DNA from: Chionoecetes opilio
Lineage: Eukaryota > Arthropoda > Malacostraca > Decapoda > Majidae
Reading direction: 5' to 3'
Length of the DNA stretch: 64,000 nt
NCBI GenBank assembly: GCA_016584305.1
Contig: JACEEZ010002682.1
Coordinates: 470,250-534,249, forward strand
Program-made: the position numbers and the translations under genes
The notes under the pieces: generated by a model
Databases searched by the model: none
Told to the model about the DNA's origin: nothing
Seen by the model: only the letters and a program-made list of their open reading frames with translations
Shown: in pieces, positions 41,113 through 53,179 of the stretch
How the letters are laid out: each line of letters opens with the position of its first letter
Position numbering within the stretch: position 1 is the first letter of the stretch

Positions 41113-42340
41113 TTGATCGTCTTTTTCAGGATGGCTTCTCCTTGTAAACCAAGTGGGTCGAAGCCCGCAACTAGACAGAGCTCTGGATCCAAGTTGGCCG
41201 CCTTTGTTGGCGGTGGACGAGAGTTTGCTGAGAGTGAGGTGCCTACGTATCGTGGCGTGATGAAGAGGGAAATCCTTCTCCAAGAACTCAGCGGCATCCG
41301 GGAGGGTGTTGACAAGCGGGGGTACCCAGTGAGAGACATTGCGAAGGATCTGACCCCCATGGTGCTTGCCCAGTGGAAGAAATCAAACGCCCAGTTTGCA
41401 CCTCCAGTGGTTGTTATTGACCGGTCCGTGACCAGAAGGATAGATAATTTTTGGAAGAAGGTTAGTGAAGTGGTGAGAGACAGAGCAACTAAAGCAGTAA
41501 AGGAATTCGTGGAGAAGAATATGGACAGGCTGTTTGACATAACGGCCTGCCCTCACACGATCTTCCTCTGCAAGGTCCAGTAATCTCACTGCTCCAACCC
41601 CCAGCTGTGCCACGCGAGAGCACACGTGCAGTGTGACTGCCTTTGGCCAGCAAAGTCCCTACTTTAGACCTGGAGTGGCTGTACTACCAGAGGATCAAAG
41701 TTGGGGAGGAGAGTGCAATGATGATGACAGGGGTAGACAAGAATGAGACGCATAGACAAGTGAAAGCAGCAAAGAGAAAGCAGTTGGAAGAGGAGGCTAA
41801 GCTGAAGAAGCAGAAGCAGAAGCAGAAAGATGAAAAGGTCAGACGTCTTGAGCTGCAGGAGCAGATGTGGCTGAAGGCTGAAGATCACCAGGATTCTGAG
41901 GATGGGACGCAGGAGTCGTTCACCCTGCCACTCAGAGGAAAGAGGCAGGAGCAACAGGAGGCTGCCATACTGGTAGACCGACTGCTCAGGGAGAGGCTGG
42001 GGTCCCTGGTACCCCTTGTGATGCAGTACTTGGACAGGCCAGCTGCAAGAAGAAACACAATGCCAGTCCGGAACCTGGCGCTGGCAAGCATCCGGTTCGA
42101 CGTTCCGCCCACTGCTGCTGCTGCCTTGGCTTCTGGATTCCTCCAGGACCTTATCGCTGACGGCCACCTCTCTCCAGACATGTCGTACCTGGTCTGCGAT
42201 CCTAACAAGCTGAGGAGGGCCAGGCAGGATGCCATGGCATCGGCCAGGGACCTTGACCAGGGGAAGCACCAGGGGTCCAGGGTACCAAAATAGTTGGATT
42301 GGGTTACGATGGGAGGAAGGACAAGACCAGGGCGATGGTG
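41113..42340 (+). pseudogene. Transposon protein, N-terminal half (two frames)
   Basis: Frame 1 (41113-41583) reads VPTYRGVMKREILLQELSGI, GYPVRDIAKDLTPMVLAQWK and RRIDNFWKKVSEVVRD. After a shift near 41585 the second frame (41643-42293) reads KRKQLEEEAKLKKQKQKQKD, a charged coiled coil, then FDVPPTAAAALASGFLQDLI and SYLVCDPNKLRRARQ. From memory, this layout (a helical domain with 'LWxKxxxP', a linker, then 'VSxxAAAAIAxAxLQDxGL...DKxKLRRxR') is common to an unnamed protein family abundant in arthropod and cnidarian genomes. Just after a TAG at 42291 an alternative frame gives IVGLGYDGRKDKTRAMV, where the catalytic half would start. Confidence 0.65.
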
Positions 42341-43120
42341 CCAGCTGGTCCAGGCTGTGAAGCGGGGCGTTCTCCCGTCCGAGCTGCAGGAGATCAAGTG
42401 TGGCAAGGTGTCCCACTCCAGATGGCTCACCACAGCCCAGTCGCTCGTGTACATGTGGACCAGAAAGCATGGACTGACTGGCAAAGAACTGAACACCCTG
42501 GAAATCCTAGTCAAGTACTGCCTGCAGGTGTACTTCAAACTCTACTACGACATCAAGGTTCACCACAGACTAGAGGACGGCCCCAAGCACATCCTCACGC
42601 AGCTCAGAGTGATGAGGTCGCAGCCCAAGAAGGTCCAAACAGCTGTGACCTTCTACGTGCGGACAGGAGCATGGTTCGCACACTCAGAATGTGTCTTCCT
42701 CTCGCTGATGGCGAGTCAGAGTGAGGACGACCGCAGGTTCGCCGTGACTCAGATTTTGAAGCTGAGGCTGGCGAGGAGTATTGGGACACCAGTGTAAGAC
42801 CTCGCATCACACCCAAGCTGAACTTGTCAGCCACCAGCTTGCAGACACTGATCAGCTGGCAGCCTGGCCAGGTGCACGAGCCGGCATTCACCTGTTCACT
42901 GTCCGGGGATCAGATCCAGGAGATCCTGGTCAAGCCGTACGAGGTTCCGGAGTTCTCTATCCACACTCAGAGCACCGAAAGAGTCGTGAAGCAGGTGACA
43001 GAGGCTGCGGCAGCAGTGGTGGGGCAGCAGGCCAGAGACGGGTTCATCCGGGCTCGGGCCCACCACCGGGAGACTATGCCCTGCTTCAGGTCTAAGAAGG
43101 ACATGATGGACACGTTCTAG
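42294..43120 (+). pseudogene. Transposon protein, C-terminal half; core apparently deleted
   Basis: The frame at 42294-42797 reads VKRGVLPSELQEIKCGKVSH followed by SRWLTTAQSLVYMW, VYFKLYYDIKVHHRLEDGPK and FYVRTGAWFAHSECVFLSLM. A further frame (42824-43120) has LQTLISWQPGQVHEPAFTCS, HTQSTERVVKQVTEAAAAVV and GFIRARAHHRETMPCFRSKK. These match the conserved C-terminal blocks I associate with the same family (KMSHSRWLTTA, HTQAVERCVKLVTEAS, RDGFIRARL). The roughly 200-residue middle expected between GRKDKT and the SHSRWLTTA block is missing, with the junction near 42330-42345. Confidence 0.6.
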
Positions 43121-43423
43121 GCCAACGTAGAGGCTGTGACACTGTGATGTAGTGCCTGATGAACCAACTGATCAGAAAGAGCTTACCAAGCTAGTCATTT
43201 GGAACTATATTGGTGCATGATGCAATAAACAGGACCAACCGGACACTGCGTACTCATTGAAGCATTATTCGATAAGGGTGCAATATAAAAGTGCGATTTT
43301 GCATAGTAAGAATTGCTCAAATGCAAAAATGGAAGGAGATCAAATCGTCTTAGAATTCCATTTTACATAGGAAATTGGCATGCCAAAGTTGAGAAAAAGA
43401 ATTTTTGTTATACGGCGTACCCT

Positions 43424-43850
43424 ACCAGTGTATATATGTGGGTGTTTGTGTCTTTCTCCCCCCTTTTCGCACCTCAGATGTCTTAGCTTTCAGACCTTTC
43501 TTACTATCATCCCTTGGGTTTCCCATATTTGTTTTTGACCAGACCTCTCGGAGCCCCTGTCCTTTTCTACGCTCTTTCTATGTTCCGGATGCCTCTAGAA
43601 TATTCGGCTTACGTCAACTGCTATGATTGTTTCCCTGGTGTGTACAGTAAGGGCACAGAAGGGCCAAGAAAGACAAATTCTTCCAGTTACAGTATTTGTG
43701 CACGTGTATACTGTACATAGGTATCTTTCTTTCGTTTCTGGTGTTTCCCGCTCCGTCATTGTCTCTCCACAGTGTAAATGTACATATTACCATATAATAC
43801 GCTAGGTAATCATGTTTTTTTTTTTTTCATTTATCTTTTATCATAGGTTA
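43424..43850. other. Interval without recognisable gene
   Basis: Pyrimidine stretch CTTTCTCCCCCCTTTTCGCA near 43451 ends in CACCTCAG, a possible acceptor, but the following sequence does not resemble the missing receptor exons. Confidence 0.4.
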
Positions 43851-45315
43851 ATATTTTTGTCTTGTTAAAAATTTGGGCTGCGTATTGGGGTAGTTTTTGT
43901 TGGGTTATAATAGTTTTGCATTTTTGCCCCTTTTTTTCCGGGAAATAAACTTTAAGCTTTCCTTTTGTATTAAAATTTAAGTTTTTGCCCGTTTTTTACC
44001 AACAATTAATAGATTACCCTTAAAATGTCAGCGAGGGAAGGAAACACGAAATCTGGGCAAAACCAACCCAAACACATGCTGCAAAAAGGGCCTGAACGGC
44101 TTGCCGCCTTTGAGGCCCCTTGGTGTCGTTGGGCCCAAACCGGGTTTTTGGGACCCCGCCTTGCCCCAAAAAGACAAGAAACCTCGAGGCGGGGGAATAT
44201 TTTTTGGAAAATTGAGATGGGGTCTACAGCCAGTTTCCAATTTCATCCCAGGCAATCCAGAAAAAAGTCGCCTTTTGTTTCCCAAGTGGGTTGGGTGCAC
44301 GTGAAGCTGGGGGAAAATTTTTCAACTCGGGATGTTATCAGCAGATTAAAGGTCTGACACTGAGATTAATTTTGCCAAATTTTGGATAGAATAGGTTCTC
44401 AATTAAAAAAAAACTGCCTGAAATCTTATGAAAATCGTTTGCAAAAAAAGGAAACCTACTGTTTTTGGACTAAACAGACACAAGATCCCCTCCCGCTTTA
44501 GGATTCATCTATTGAAAATTCGCCCTATTTTTCCAAAACCCGAAAGGGGGTTTTTTATTGGCCCAGAATCCAAGATGGCCACAAATGCAATTTCTTAGGT
44601 AAAATTTCCCGTAGAATCGGGTGTTAAAACCATGGTACACACCCAACCCTTAGTCAAATAACAACCACCTAATATTTTATTTTTACAAAAAATTGTAAAC
44701 CTAAATATTGGATTGTTGGTTTTTTGGGGTTTTTGGGGTGTGATGATATTGGGTCAAAGTGTTGTTCCAACCAAAGAAAAGTTTAAATTTGAAGGGAAGT
44801 TTTTTTTGGGTAATTGATTTTTTTTTTTTTACAAACTTAAGAATTTAAAAAAGGTTTGCAAATTTGGGAGGAATTGGTAAGGGTGGGGGGTTAATGGAGT
44901 AGTCCCGGGGGGGAAAGGTTTTATGGATTTGGGTGGGGGTAAAGGTGGGGAATGGGGGATTTTGGTTTGAGGGGGAATGTTTTTGATATGGGGGGGTATG
45001 GAATTGATAAATCGGGGTGGGATATTAATGGCGGTTGGCTAAACAAATTTAAAGGGGTATCGGAAATTTGTTTGGTGGGGCTTGGCGGTGGGGGGCCCCA
45101 AAACACCAAGCCCCCCAAAGCCCTCCCAAAAGCCCACCAGGGCCTGCGGCTTTGGGTATTAATAAATTAATTTTCGGAGCCATAAATTTATTATTTTGAA
45201 GAGGCAACCTATATATAAAAAAATATCCGGATAAAAAAAATTTTGGGGCAGTAAACATGTTGAAGTATATTTAAAACATGTTTATGATATTATTAAAATT
45301 TATATATATTTTATA

Positions 45316-45355
<40 letters not shown>

Positions 45356-46230
45356 TATAGTTATTATTTTTCTTTATTATTTTTATTCAATTTTTGATTT
45401 TGGGGTTCAACAGGGGGGTTTGTTCTTTCTTTATTAATAAGGGGCCCCTAAAGTTTTAAGTTTTTTTTCACAAGGAAAATGGGGTTAAGTTAAATCTGGA
45501 ATTTCCAAAACATTAAAGCAAATCAAAGGGGGAAAAACAGGCGGGCCATCCAAAACACGATTAAAGAATTTGCATAAAGAACCCCTCCATCATCTGAACA
45601 AAATATTGCTTTGAATAAAACTGCTCATAAAAATAAAAAAATAGGGGAAAAACAATTTTGCTCAAAGAAATTTTTAATGTATAAAACCAAAGGGTTTAAA
45701 AGGAAAGTTTGCCTAAGGGGGGCCCATAACCTTAATTCGGAAAACCCTGTTTAAATGGGATTTCATTCCCCAACCATAAACCCCTTTTTTCGTACACCAA
45801 ATACCCTTTCGGAACCCGGCCCAAGGACTTATATTTTTTAATTGTTGGCATATTTGTGTCAGACTAAGTCTAGGCAAGAAAGACTTAATTAATATTGGGA
45901 AATTTATAGGGGAAAAATTTTAAAACCCCCCCCCAAAAAATGGAAAAATCACAATTTTTAAATTGGGAAAAAAATTTAAACAAAAAAAAAAATTTTTTAA
46001 AAAATTTGTTTTTTAAAAAACAGAACGTTTTCAAACCCCCCAAAAAAAATTACAATTATTTTTTTAAGGTGACAAGGCGCGGAACAAAAAGCTATCAACA
46101 AAAAATAAGCCAAAACAAATGTAAAATAATAAAAAAAAATATAATAAAGAAAATTTAGTTTTTTTTTTGAGTGGCCATAATTCAAGAATTTTTGCAACTG
46201 AACAACTAAAAACACAAGTAATGGCTATCA
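43851..46230. other. Degraded, homopolymer-rich and AT-rich block
   Basis: Dense A, T and G runs, (TA)n at 45299-45360, short ORFs without family resemblance. Confidence 0.5.
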
Positions 46231-46239
46231 TTGTGACAC

Positions 46240-49200
46240 AATGACCAGCGCAGTTGGAGTGAGTGCCCCTTCAGATCAGCTTTGGACACATTGCAGAATT
46301 CCCTCCCACCCTTCTTACAGCCACCACCGTAGCAACTTTGAACAGGAAAACTGCTGCTTCTGGCAAAAAATGCCACAATGCTCCAATCCTCCTGAAGATT
46401 CTTTTTCCATCCCCATGACTCTGGGAAGGAAACATCGGAGCTCGTATGTGTGCCGCCCCCAAACAGTCCCCCTGGTAAATGGCACGTTTCGTGCTGAAAA
46501 AAGCGCTGCTATTTGGTGGGATGGCATTCGAGGGAAATCTTGCTGGTAGTGAAAGATGTCTCTGGCTGAGTCAGGGGTAGTTCAAAAATCTTTTCTGTCA
46601 ATAGACATACGTACGATCTTAGTACTTAATACAAATCATCATTGAAGCTTGCGGCTTTGCAACAAGTTTCGAAAATCTGCAGTAACAGCATTGAATATTT
46701 CATGTGTCAAAGGCAGTTGTCTTGACCCTACAGCAAGGAAGAGACAGTGTAAACAACCGGTGAATGCTGGAACATGGGAAAGAGCCGTGCCTTTTTGCAC
46801 CCAAAGATTGGCGATTTGATGAAGGGATGTTATCGAAGGTTTTTGCAGTACAATACGCTATCCAAAGTTGGTGTTCTCGAATTGCACAACAGTGAGACAG
46901 CCAGGATGACGACATCCGGTCACTGTACGCAGCAGCACTGCAGTAGCTGCGATAACTTTCTCTGCTGCATCCATGACGTGCAAAAATCTGGTTTTTCGGC
47001 CTCTTCGTGAGTAGAAGGTGCTAACGATGAACATTCATGATGAACACGAGAACAACGCACATTTTTGCCGCATGTTGAGACACTTCTTCTGGTCTTCGCA
47101 AAGATTTTAAATCACTGATGTGCAAAAAATGAAAGTACCAGTTTGTTGTCATTATTCTCAGAAACTTTGCCAGTTTCTGGGATTAGAGTGACGTTGTAAA
47201 AGCTTTTGACGCCCTTTCTCGTTTTTATTTTGTTGTTTTCATAGACTATCCTGGCGATAACATCCCAAATAATGTAACTCTGTTGGATTTGCAACTCTGC
47301 CTTGATGTACGGCAGGAAAAACAAATTGGCGTAGTCTTGGAAGTTTTGCTCCCATGCTCAGCATATTGACGAAAAGCAGCTCCATCCAGTATGAGATTCG
47401 ACTGTTGAGGCTCGCTTAGATGTAAAAGCTTCTCTAGACAGTCGGTTAGACCCGCTTTGGTTACAAAGCCGTAGTTTTCCCACTGAGACAAGGCTGGCGG
47501 GTAATGCATGGTTTTCATGCTTAAGAAGTTTTCAAAATCACCGTCACGTGTTCGCATGCGAATGTAAAGCCTGAGAACAGTGCACAGTCATCTTTGACGT
47601 TTGCTACCATCTGTTCATTTGGATGAAGCCCTTTGGGGTGCCGGCAGAACAAGGACAATCTGTTTTTGGGAATGTATCCGTACAGGTGTTGTTTCGCTCA
47701 ATTAACCGCTGAGTGAGATAGCTGTCATATTGGTCTGACCAGCTTCTCTAATCCACAAAAAAGTTTTAGCTACAGCTTGATCTGGATGTCTCTGGTATCT
47801 AAAACCAGAAGGTCACTACGTCTTCATGAATGGATTACGAGGTCTTTGATTATTGCAAAAGAAGCCCTGACTCGCCGGCAAAGGAGACTTGTGGGATGTG
47901 TATGCTCATATGCTTACTTGGTTCTTTCCAAGTTTTTTTTTCGAGCTAACTGTTTCGAAACTGTCTATTACCCTCCGATTTTGGTTCCAGCTAAACACAC
48001 CTCATTTAGAGCTCTTAGGATTTGCAAAAACCCGATTGTCCACCATCTCCTTGACGATTTTGTTGTTTTTTTCATGTGCCTGGTCGATAAGCATGTGAGA
48101 AGGGGCAAGTCGTCTTAAAACAATAAAAGTGCCTTGATCGAACTCCTTCGCAGATGGAAAAAGCGTTGGTGAGTGTTATATATCAGTAGGTAACGGAACC
48201 ATCAAATAGGAGTGTGGTCCAAGGCAAATAACCATGGAGCTAAGCCTTCAGCACAGAAACGTAAGTGAAAAGTTCCCAAATCACGAAGTGACCGAAACTT
48301 TAGACAGGGGGAGACATTTCAGGTGCATAAACCATATCCCAAAAGTCTGGAACGGGAGAAACCTCAGCTTTCTTCCAACCAATCATCAAACGACAGCGGT
48401 GCACTTTTCCTTTGCTATACACTTTTAAGCTGTGTGGAGCAAATTGATAAATGCACGGGAGGTGATTTGTGTGATGTTAGTGCGCTTGACATGGCACCTT
48501 TGAGAAAGAGTCAGCTTTTCCTGCGTCGCAATACCTGCTTGGGTAAGAATATTAGTCCAGCCACTGCATCCAGCAAATCCCGAGAGTGGTCAAAGCAACC
48601 ATTTTTAGTGCAACCCCCAAGTAGGATGACAGTTTCTCTTCCCGTACACTTCTGGTTGGCCGGACATTTTGCCTAGGGAAACAATTTGCCTACGGACAAT
48701 TTGATACGGACATTTTGCCTACGGACAGTTTGCTACCGGACTTTTTTGCTACCGGACAATTTGCTACGGACACTTTGCCTACGGACACTTTGCCTCAGTG
48801 TTTCCACAGAAATATTTTTTTACTTGGTTAGTTGTGAATTTTTAGTTGTTAGGTTAGGTTAGGTTAGTTAGTTAGCAAAGTGCCCTATATTGATAGTGTC
48901 GTCTCATTTCTGGATTTCTTTTTAAATGCCACTGAGTCAGGAATCGTGTAGGTTTCGGAAGTTGTTGGTATCTTCTTGTTTGCTTTCCTGGTTGCAAGTT
49001 AGCTCTTTCTCGCTTGTGCCATAGTTCTCTTTTTTACGATTTTGAACAGCGATATGCAATGCTATGAAAGGTTTCACGAGCAGTGTTTGAGCTGGGATTT
49101 TGGTCAATGTACCCACCGCCGCAGTCGTGAAGAACCATCTCGAAGAATGAGAGGGCATAAAACACCATCATTTTCTTTTTTTGGGTTTGGCTGCTCGTTG

Positions 49201-50443
49201 GCCAATCCATGGATATACCCATACCCTGTCATATGATATTGATAGTCGAAGGAGGAACAATTTAAATCCCAAAAGTTCAGTTTTCGTGTGTTTGCATATA
49301 TCATTATACCGAGAATTATTGGCAGAGGCGTCTCTCTGCCTAGTGGTGAGTCCCAGGGAATCGGGCGTCTTTCAGTTGCTGTTGTACTGCGCAATTGTGC
49401 CATACTGAGGTTGGATTGTCTCACCTGCTCATTTAAACTTTTTCATAATGTTTGGCCGTCCATATCATGGCAACAGTGCCACCAGTGACTGGAAACAGCT
49501 GTTCTTGGACCTTGCTAGAAGGGACCATCAAATGTTGCTTGCATTCCCAAATATTCGACTGATTTGTGCTGCCTAGCTAAAAATATAGCTTCGTCCGTCC
49601 AAAACCTCCTCGAATTACATACATACGGCCAGTTACCTCAACCCCCCTGTGTTTCAGTCGATCAGTGTATAATTGAGAGGATCAGACACTGGAATTTTGG
49701 GGTCAACCAATTGCTCGATCATCTTTGTGTCGTCTATGTAGCCTAAGAGTCCGCCAATGCTATGCCGTTGAGATACTCCATCTGTGTCTTTGCGATCTAT
49801 GCTGTTTTCCTATGGCTGCATTGTAAAATTTCAAAAGGGCATGGTGCTGATATTTGGCACCCTATGCCACCGGTCGCCAGAGTAAGTTTGCAATGGTTCA
49901 AAATCTTGAAGCTTCCAGGGCGCATGCTTAACTCGATCGGACGTTTGGGCATCAGGCATCATGCAGAGAGCGTTCGTTGAACTTCATCACAGAAGAAAAA
50001 TAAAATCCCTTCCAGAAGGCGGTCTTTCGTGAAAAGTCGCCCCCGTTGAAAGGGCGATTCGGATTTTTCACTTTCCATAGGGTATTGCATTTCCCTGAAG
50101 TCGTGCTAGACGACTTGAAGAACACTTCAACGGCAGATGAGTGCCACTGTGCGCTATGTTGGCAGTGTCTGAGGGACCATCGCCATCATCAAATTGTGCT
50201 ATGTGAAAACGCCAACGGGCTGCTCACCTAATTCTCGAAACTTTGTTAAATTGTCACCCACACGGTGATACCCAGCCCCAACATCTGTCCTTTTGATTTT
50301 GCTGGCACTGAGAGGCTCTGAAGAATGTTCTTGGCAAAGGGCCCCCAAACCGACCCCAAACGATGGGAGATTAGCCAACTGTCGATGTAGATGGTTCCCG
50401 ACTTAATCTTCCCCCCCGATCTTACATCGCTTCTTCGCGACAT
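46240..50443 (-). pseudogene. Decayed transposon gene (unnamed 'GCDTTS/Cys-tail' family), near full length
   Basis: Minus-strand fragments, N to C terminus: ILGIMIYANTRKLN (49330), QNPSSNTARETFHSIAYR (about 49080), IDQAHEKNNKIVKEMVDNR (about 48060), MRTRDGDFENFLSMKTMHYP and LILDGAAFRQYAEHGS (47557-47340), YIIWDVIARIVYEN (47270), KRAIYQGDCLGAAHIRAPMF (46490) and the Cys-rich tail at 46240-46300. In this order they match a family I know only as uncharacterised proteins in fish, molluscs and crustaceans (LHAxTRKRxLID, DHNPSSTTAxxSFHG, LLEQCHExNN, RDGDLxxFFxHEN, VLDGAALVQML, VWDVY, KRAVYQGG). Several frame changes and stops make it non-functional. Ends not found. Confidence 0.6.
48655..48805. repeat. 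ACGGACATTTTGCCT minisatellite
   Basis: About nine units of 15-16 bp, such as GCCTACGGACAATTTG and GCTACGGACACTTTG, inserted within the decayed transposon gene. Confidence 0.9.
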
Positions 50444-51399
50444 GGTGGATTACTTCTGACCCAGTCACCCAAGAAGAGAAGTATTACATAATATATTTAT
50501 TTTATATATTTTTATCAGAATATCGCTTAATCGGATTTTTAAGGGCCTTTTGGGGAAAAAGAGGGGACATTGGCTTCCTTGTGTGAAAACATAAAAAACG
50601 ATTGTTATATGTCTATGTGATATATAGTCAGAAAGATTATGACTTTAAATAGATTTCACGATTTCAGATGGCGGCCATCTTTGGGTTTTTCCCAAAGTTT
50701 ATGGGTGAAAAGGGAAAAATGGCTGGCCCTATATCTGAGTCTTTAGTATGTCAGATCATCAAATGTGCCAATTTTGGGCTTTTACCACAAAAGCCACATC
50801 TATCACATATCCGCCCACTATTAAAACCTGGTAACCCAACATGCACAAGCCAGGTTAAGAGCCAGAGGACAAGTGTTAGGTACGGAGGATCGGAAGCAGC
50901 GCTATTCGATATGGCGTCAGGCCCCAGAAACCTCGGCATAAGATGTCAGTAATGGATTCCTCAGCAGGAGAAAGCGTAAGCGATGTAACCCCAACAGGAA
51001 CAAGCAGGACAAGAGTAAGTGTCTAGGTGTGCTAGGAGTGCGGATGACGTCAAAAAGGAAAAGAAACAGAAACAGGAGTGACGTAACGAAAGTGAGCTGA
51101 GAGTGTGGGGACGTCAACAGGATGACACGGCTACACAGTCGCGAGTCGGGAGATACACAGCGGGGGAGGGGGGGGGACATATGCAAGACTTTTCAGAAAA
51201 GGGGAAGTACACTGCTGCCACCATGGATGAACCAAGGGAGTGTTGGTAGTGTTCCCCGTTGTCCTTGTACTCTTGGTGCCAGGGCACAATAGTGGATGTG
51301 GTGCCTCGCCAGTTTGAATGGACTCTGCATGCCACTTCAACTCTCTCAGCCAAGTAGTGTTGGTAAAGCATAAAAACGTTTACTCCTTTCTTACATAAT
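50444..51399. other. Interval without recognisable gene
   Basis: Contains the palindrome GATGGCGGCCATC at 50668 and a G9 run near 51169. No coding sense. Confidence 0.5.
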
Positions 51400-52340
51400 T
51401 ATATCATTCCTATATATATCAGTCCTATCACCCACTCTCTTTCTATTTTTCATTAATGATCTTCTAAGTCTAACTCAAAGCCCTATCCACTCTACGCTGA
51501 TGATTCTACCCTGCATTTTTCGACGTCGTTATTAGACGTCCAACTCAAAAGGAACTAAGGATTCACGGAGAGATGCCCCCCGAGCGCCTAATTCTGATTT
51601 TTCTTAATTTCTGATTGGGGCAAAGCAAACCTTGTTTTGTTCAATGCCTCAAAAACCCAATTTCTTCAACCTATTACTCGCCCAAAACTACCAGATAATA
51701 TCCCCTCTTCTTCAATGACACTCAACTGTTTCTTCTTCTGCAATGAACATTCTAGGACTATCCTTTACAAAAATCTGAACTGGAAATCTCCCCATCTCAA
51801 ACTCATGCTAAAACAGCTTCTAAGAAGTTAGGTGTCCTGTGGCGTTTTCGTCCTTTTTTTTCTCCCTCCCAATTGCTTGCTCTCTACAGGGGCCTTATCC
51901 GCCCATGTATGGAGTATGTCTCACATGTTTGGAAGGATCCACTCATACAATCTCCTAAACAGGTTTTGAGTCAAAAGCTTTCGTCTCATCAACTCCTCTC
52001 CTCTGATGACTGTCTTCAATCTTTAAATCACCGCCGCAATGTTGCTTCTCTTGCTCTTTCTACCGTTTTTCATGCTCACTGCTCTTTTGAACTTGCTAAC
52101 TGCATGCCTCCCCCCCACCCGCGGCCTCGCTGCACAAAACTTTCTACTCATTCTCATCCCTATTCTGTCCCCTTTCCTAATGCAAGAGTTAATCAGTACT
52201 TTACTATTCATCACTTTCACTGGTAAACTCTGAACTCTCTTCCTGTTTCTATTTTTCCACTTTCCTATGACTTAAATCTTTTCAAAAGAAGGTAACAAGG
52301 CACCTCCCGAACTAAATTGGCTTTCCCCTCTTTTTTATTT
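51400..52340 (+). pseudogene. Jockey-like LINE ORF2, C-terminal half, 5'-truncated
   Basis: Broken frames spell the RT block LFLFFINDLL, a YADD region partly lost near 51500 (HFSTS-like), QFLQPITRPKLPDN, then LYRGLIRPCMEYVSHVW (the 'SxLRPxxEYxSxVW' thumb signature), CSFELANCMPPPHPRPR, THSHPYSVPFPNARVNQYF and SYDLNLFKRR. At least six frame changes. Related 3' pieces lie at 24859 and 28879. Confidence 0.8.
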
Positions 52341-52689
52341 TATTCTACTGTCTTCTTTATAGGGACTGGCAACTAAGCGGGCTTTTTTGTTCCCCATTTT
52401 TGTTGTGCCCTTGGCCAGTTCCTTGTGATGTTAAAACAAAACAAAAATAAAACAAAATGTACAAGATGCACGGGAGGAAGATGTATCGTTAAGCCTCCAG
52501 TCTTTCACTGACGAACTCCGGTCAATGCGGGATGCTCGAGAATTGGCAGTCCAGGTCGCATGTTCCCGTTTTCCCGGAGCAGTATGTCGCGCTTACTCTT
52601 GAATACGTCACGTACATTACGGTAGGTTACGGTAGGTTATAATTAAGAGGTTCCTGAACAGGCTCTTTGAAACTTTGTCTGGGAATCAC
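52341..52689. other. Interval without recognisable gene
   Basis: Possible 3' untranslated region of the preceding LINE (AAACAAAACAAAAATAAAAC at 52433) followed by a GGTAGGTTACGGTAGGTTA direct repeat at 52620. Confidence 0.5.
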
Positions 52690-53060
52690 AATGAGGGTAT
52701 TTTTGAGAAAATCCTATTGTTAGTTTCGGAGTACAGCCCAAACGTCTTCACTCGGAAAACCATACTCGCATAGAGTACGGGGAAAATGCTGCCCGGTGGG
52801 CGGCGGGCCCGGCACTTCCACTCCAACAGCTCTCCCCAATGCCTCACCACCTTCCTCCTCTTCACGTGCCCAAACCACCCCATCGCCTTACTCTCAGCAT
52901 TGTTGTACTCAGCTCCCTTTAATCCATATTTTTTTGCCACCTCTTCACTGGAAAATTCATCTCTCCATGTGATCCCAGGTCGTATATATTTGCTTTTCCG
53001 ATCACACCCAACCCAAAACATCCTCCAACTTCTTCGTCAAGCCCATTTTTTTTATTTAAA
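52690..53060 (-). pseudogene. LINE ORF2 C-terminal fragment (GHVKRR type)
   Basis: Minus frame reads EEVAKKYGLKGAEYNNAESK then MGWFGHVKRR, the end of an RTE-like or related ORF2 (RLRWFGHVxRR). Followed upstream by an A/T-rich stretch at 53040-53080. Confidence 0.5.
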
Positions 53061-53179
53061 TGTTTTTTTTTTTTTATTAATGCACTTCCATTGTAGGAAG
53101 GCACGGGTTTCTAAGAGCCCGCAGTGTTAAGCAGTTAGATGTCACAGTAGTTAACGGGGTGGAGGGTATGAGGCCACGA

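Larger units (their letters stand above)
40895..43423 (+). mobile_element. DNA transposon-like element with AGGGTACGCCGTA termini
   Basis: The 13-bp perfect inverted ends AGGGTACGCCGTA (40895-40907) and TACGGCGTACCCT (43411-43423) enclose a plus-strand gene in several frames. Beyond the ends, CATATACTG and CAGTGTATATATG are also roughly inverted, so the true limits may be about 20 bp further out. No convincing target duplication seen. The element lies in an intron of the ionotropic receptor. Confidence 0.72.

Noticed and set aside
41664..42538. Long minus-strand ORFs opposite the 40895-43423 element
   Set aside because: Shadows of the plus-strand transposon gene; no family resemblance and the plus frame has clear motifs.
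43405..43720. Next ionotropic receptor exon after the transposon
   Set aside because: The sequence after the possible acceptor CACCTCAG shows no M2, S2 or M3 resemblance in any frame.
46241..46549. Plus-strand ORF at 46241
   Set aside because: Shadow of the minus-strand transposon C terminus, which has recognisable motifs in the opposite direction.
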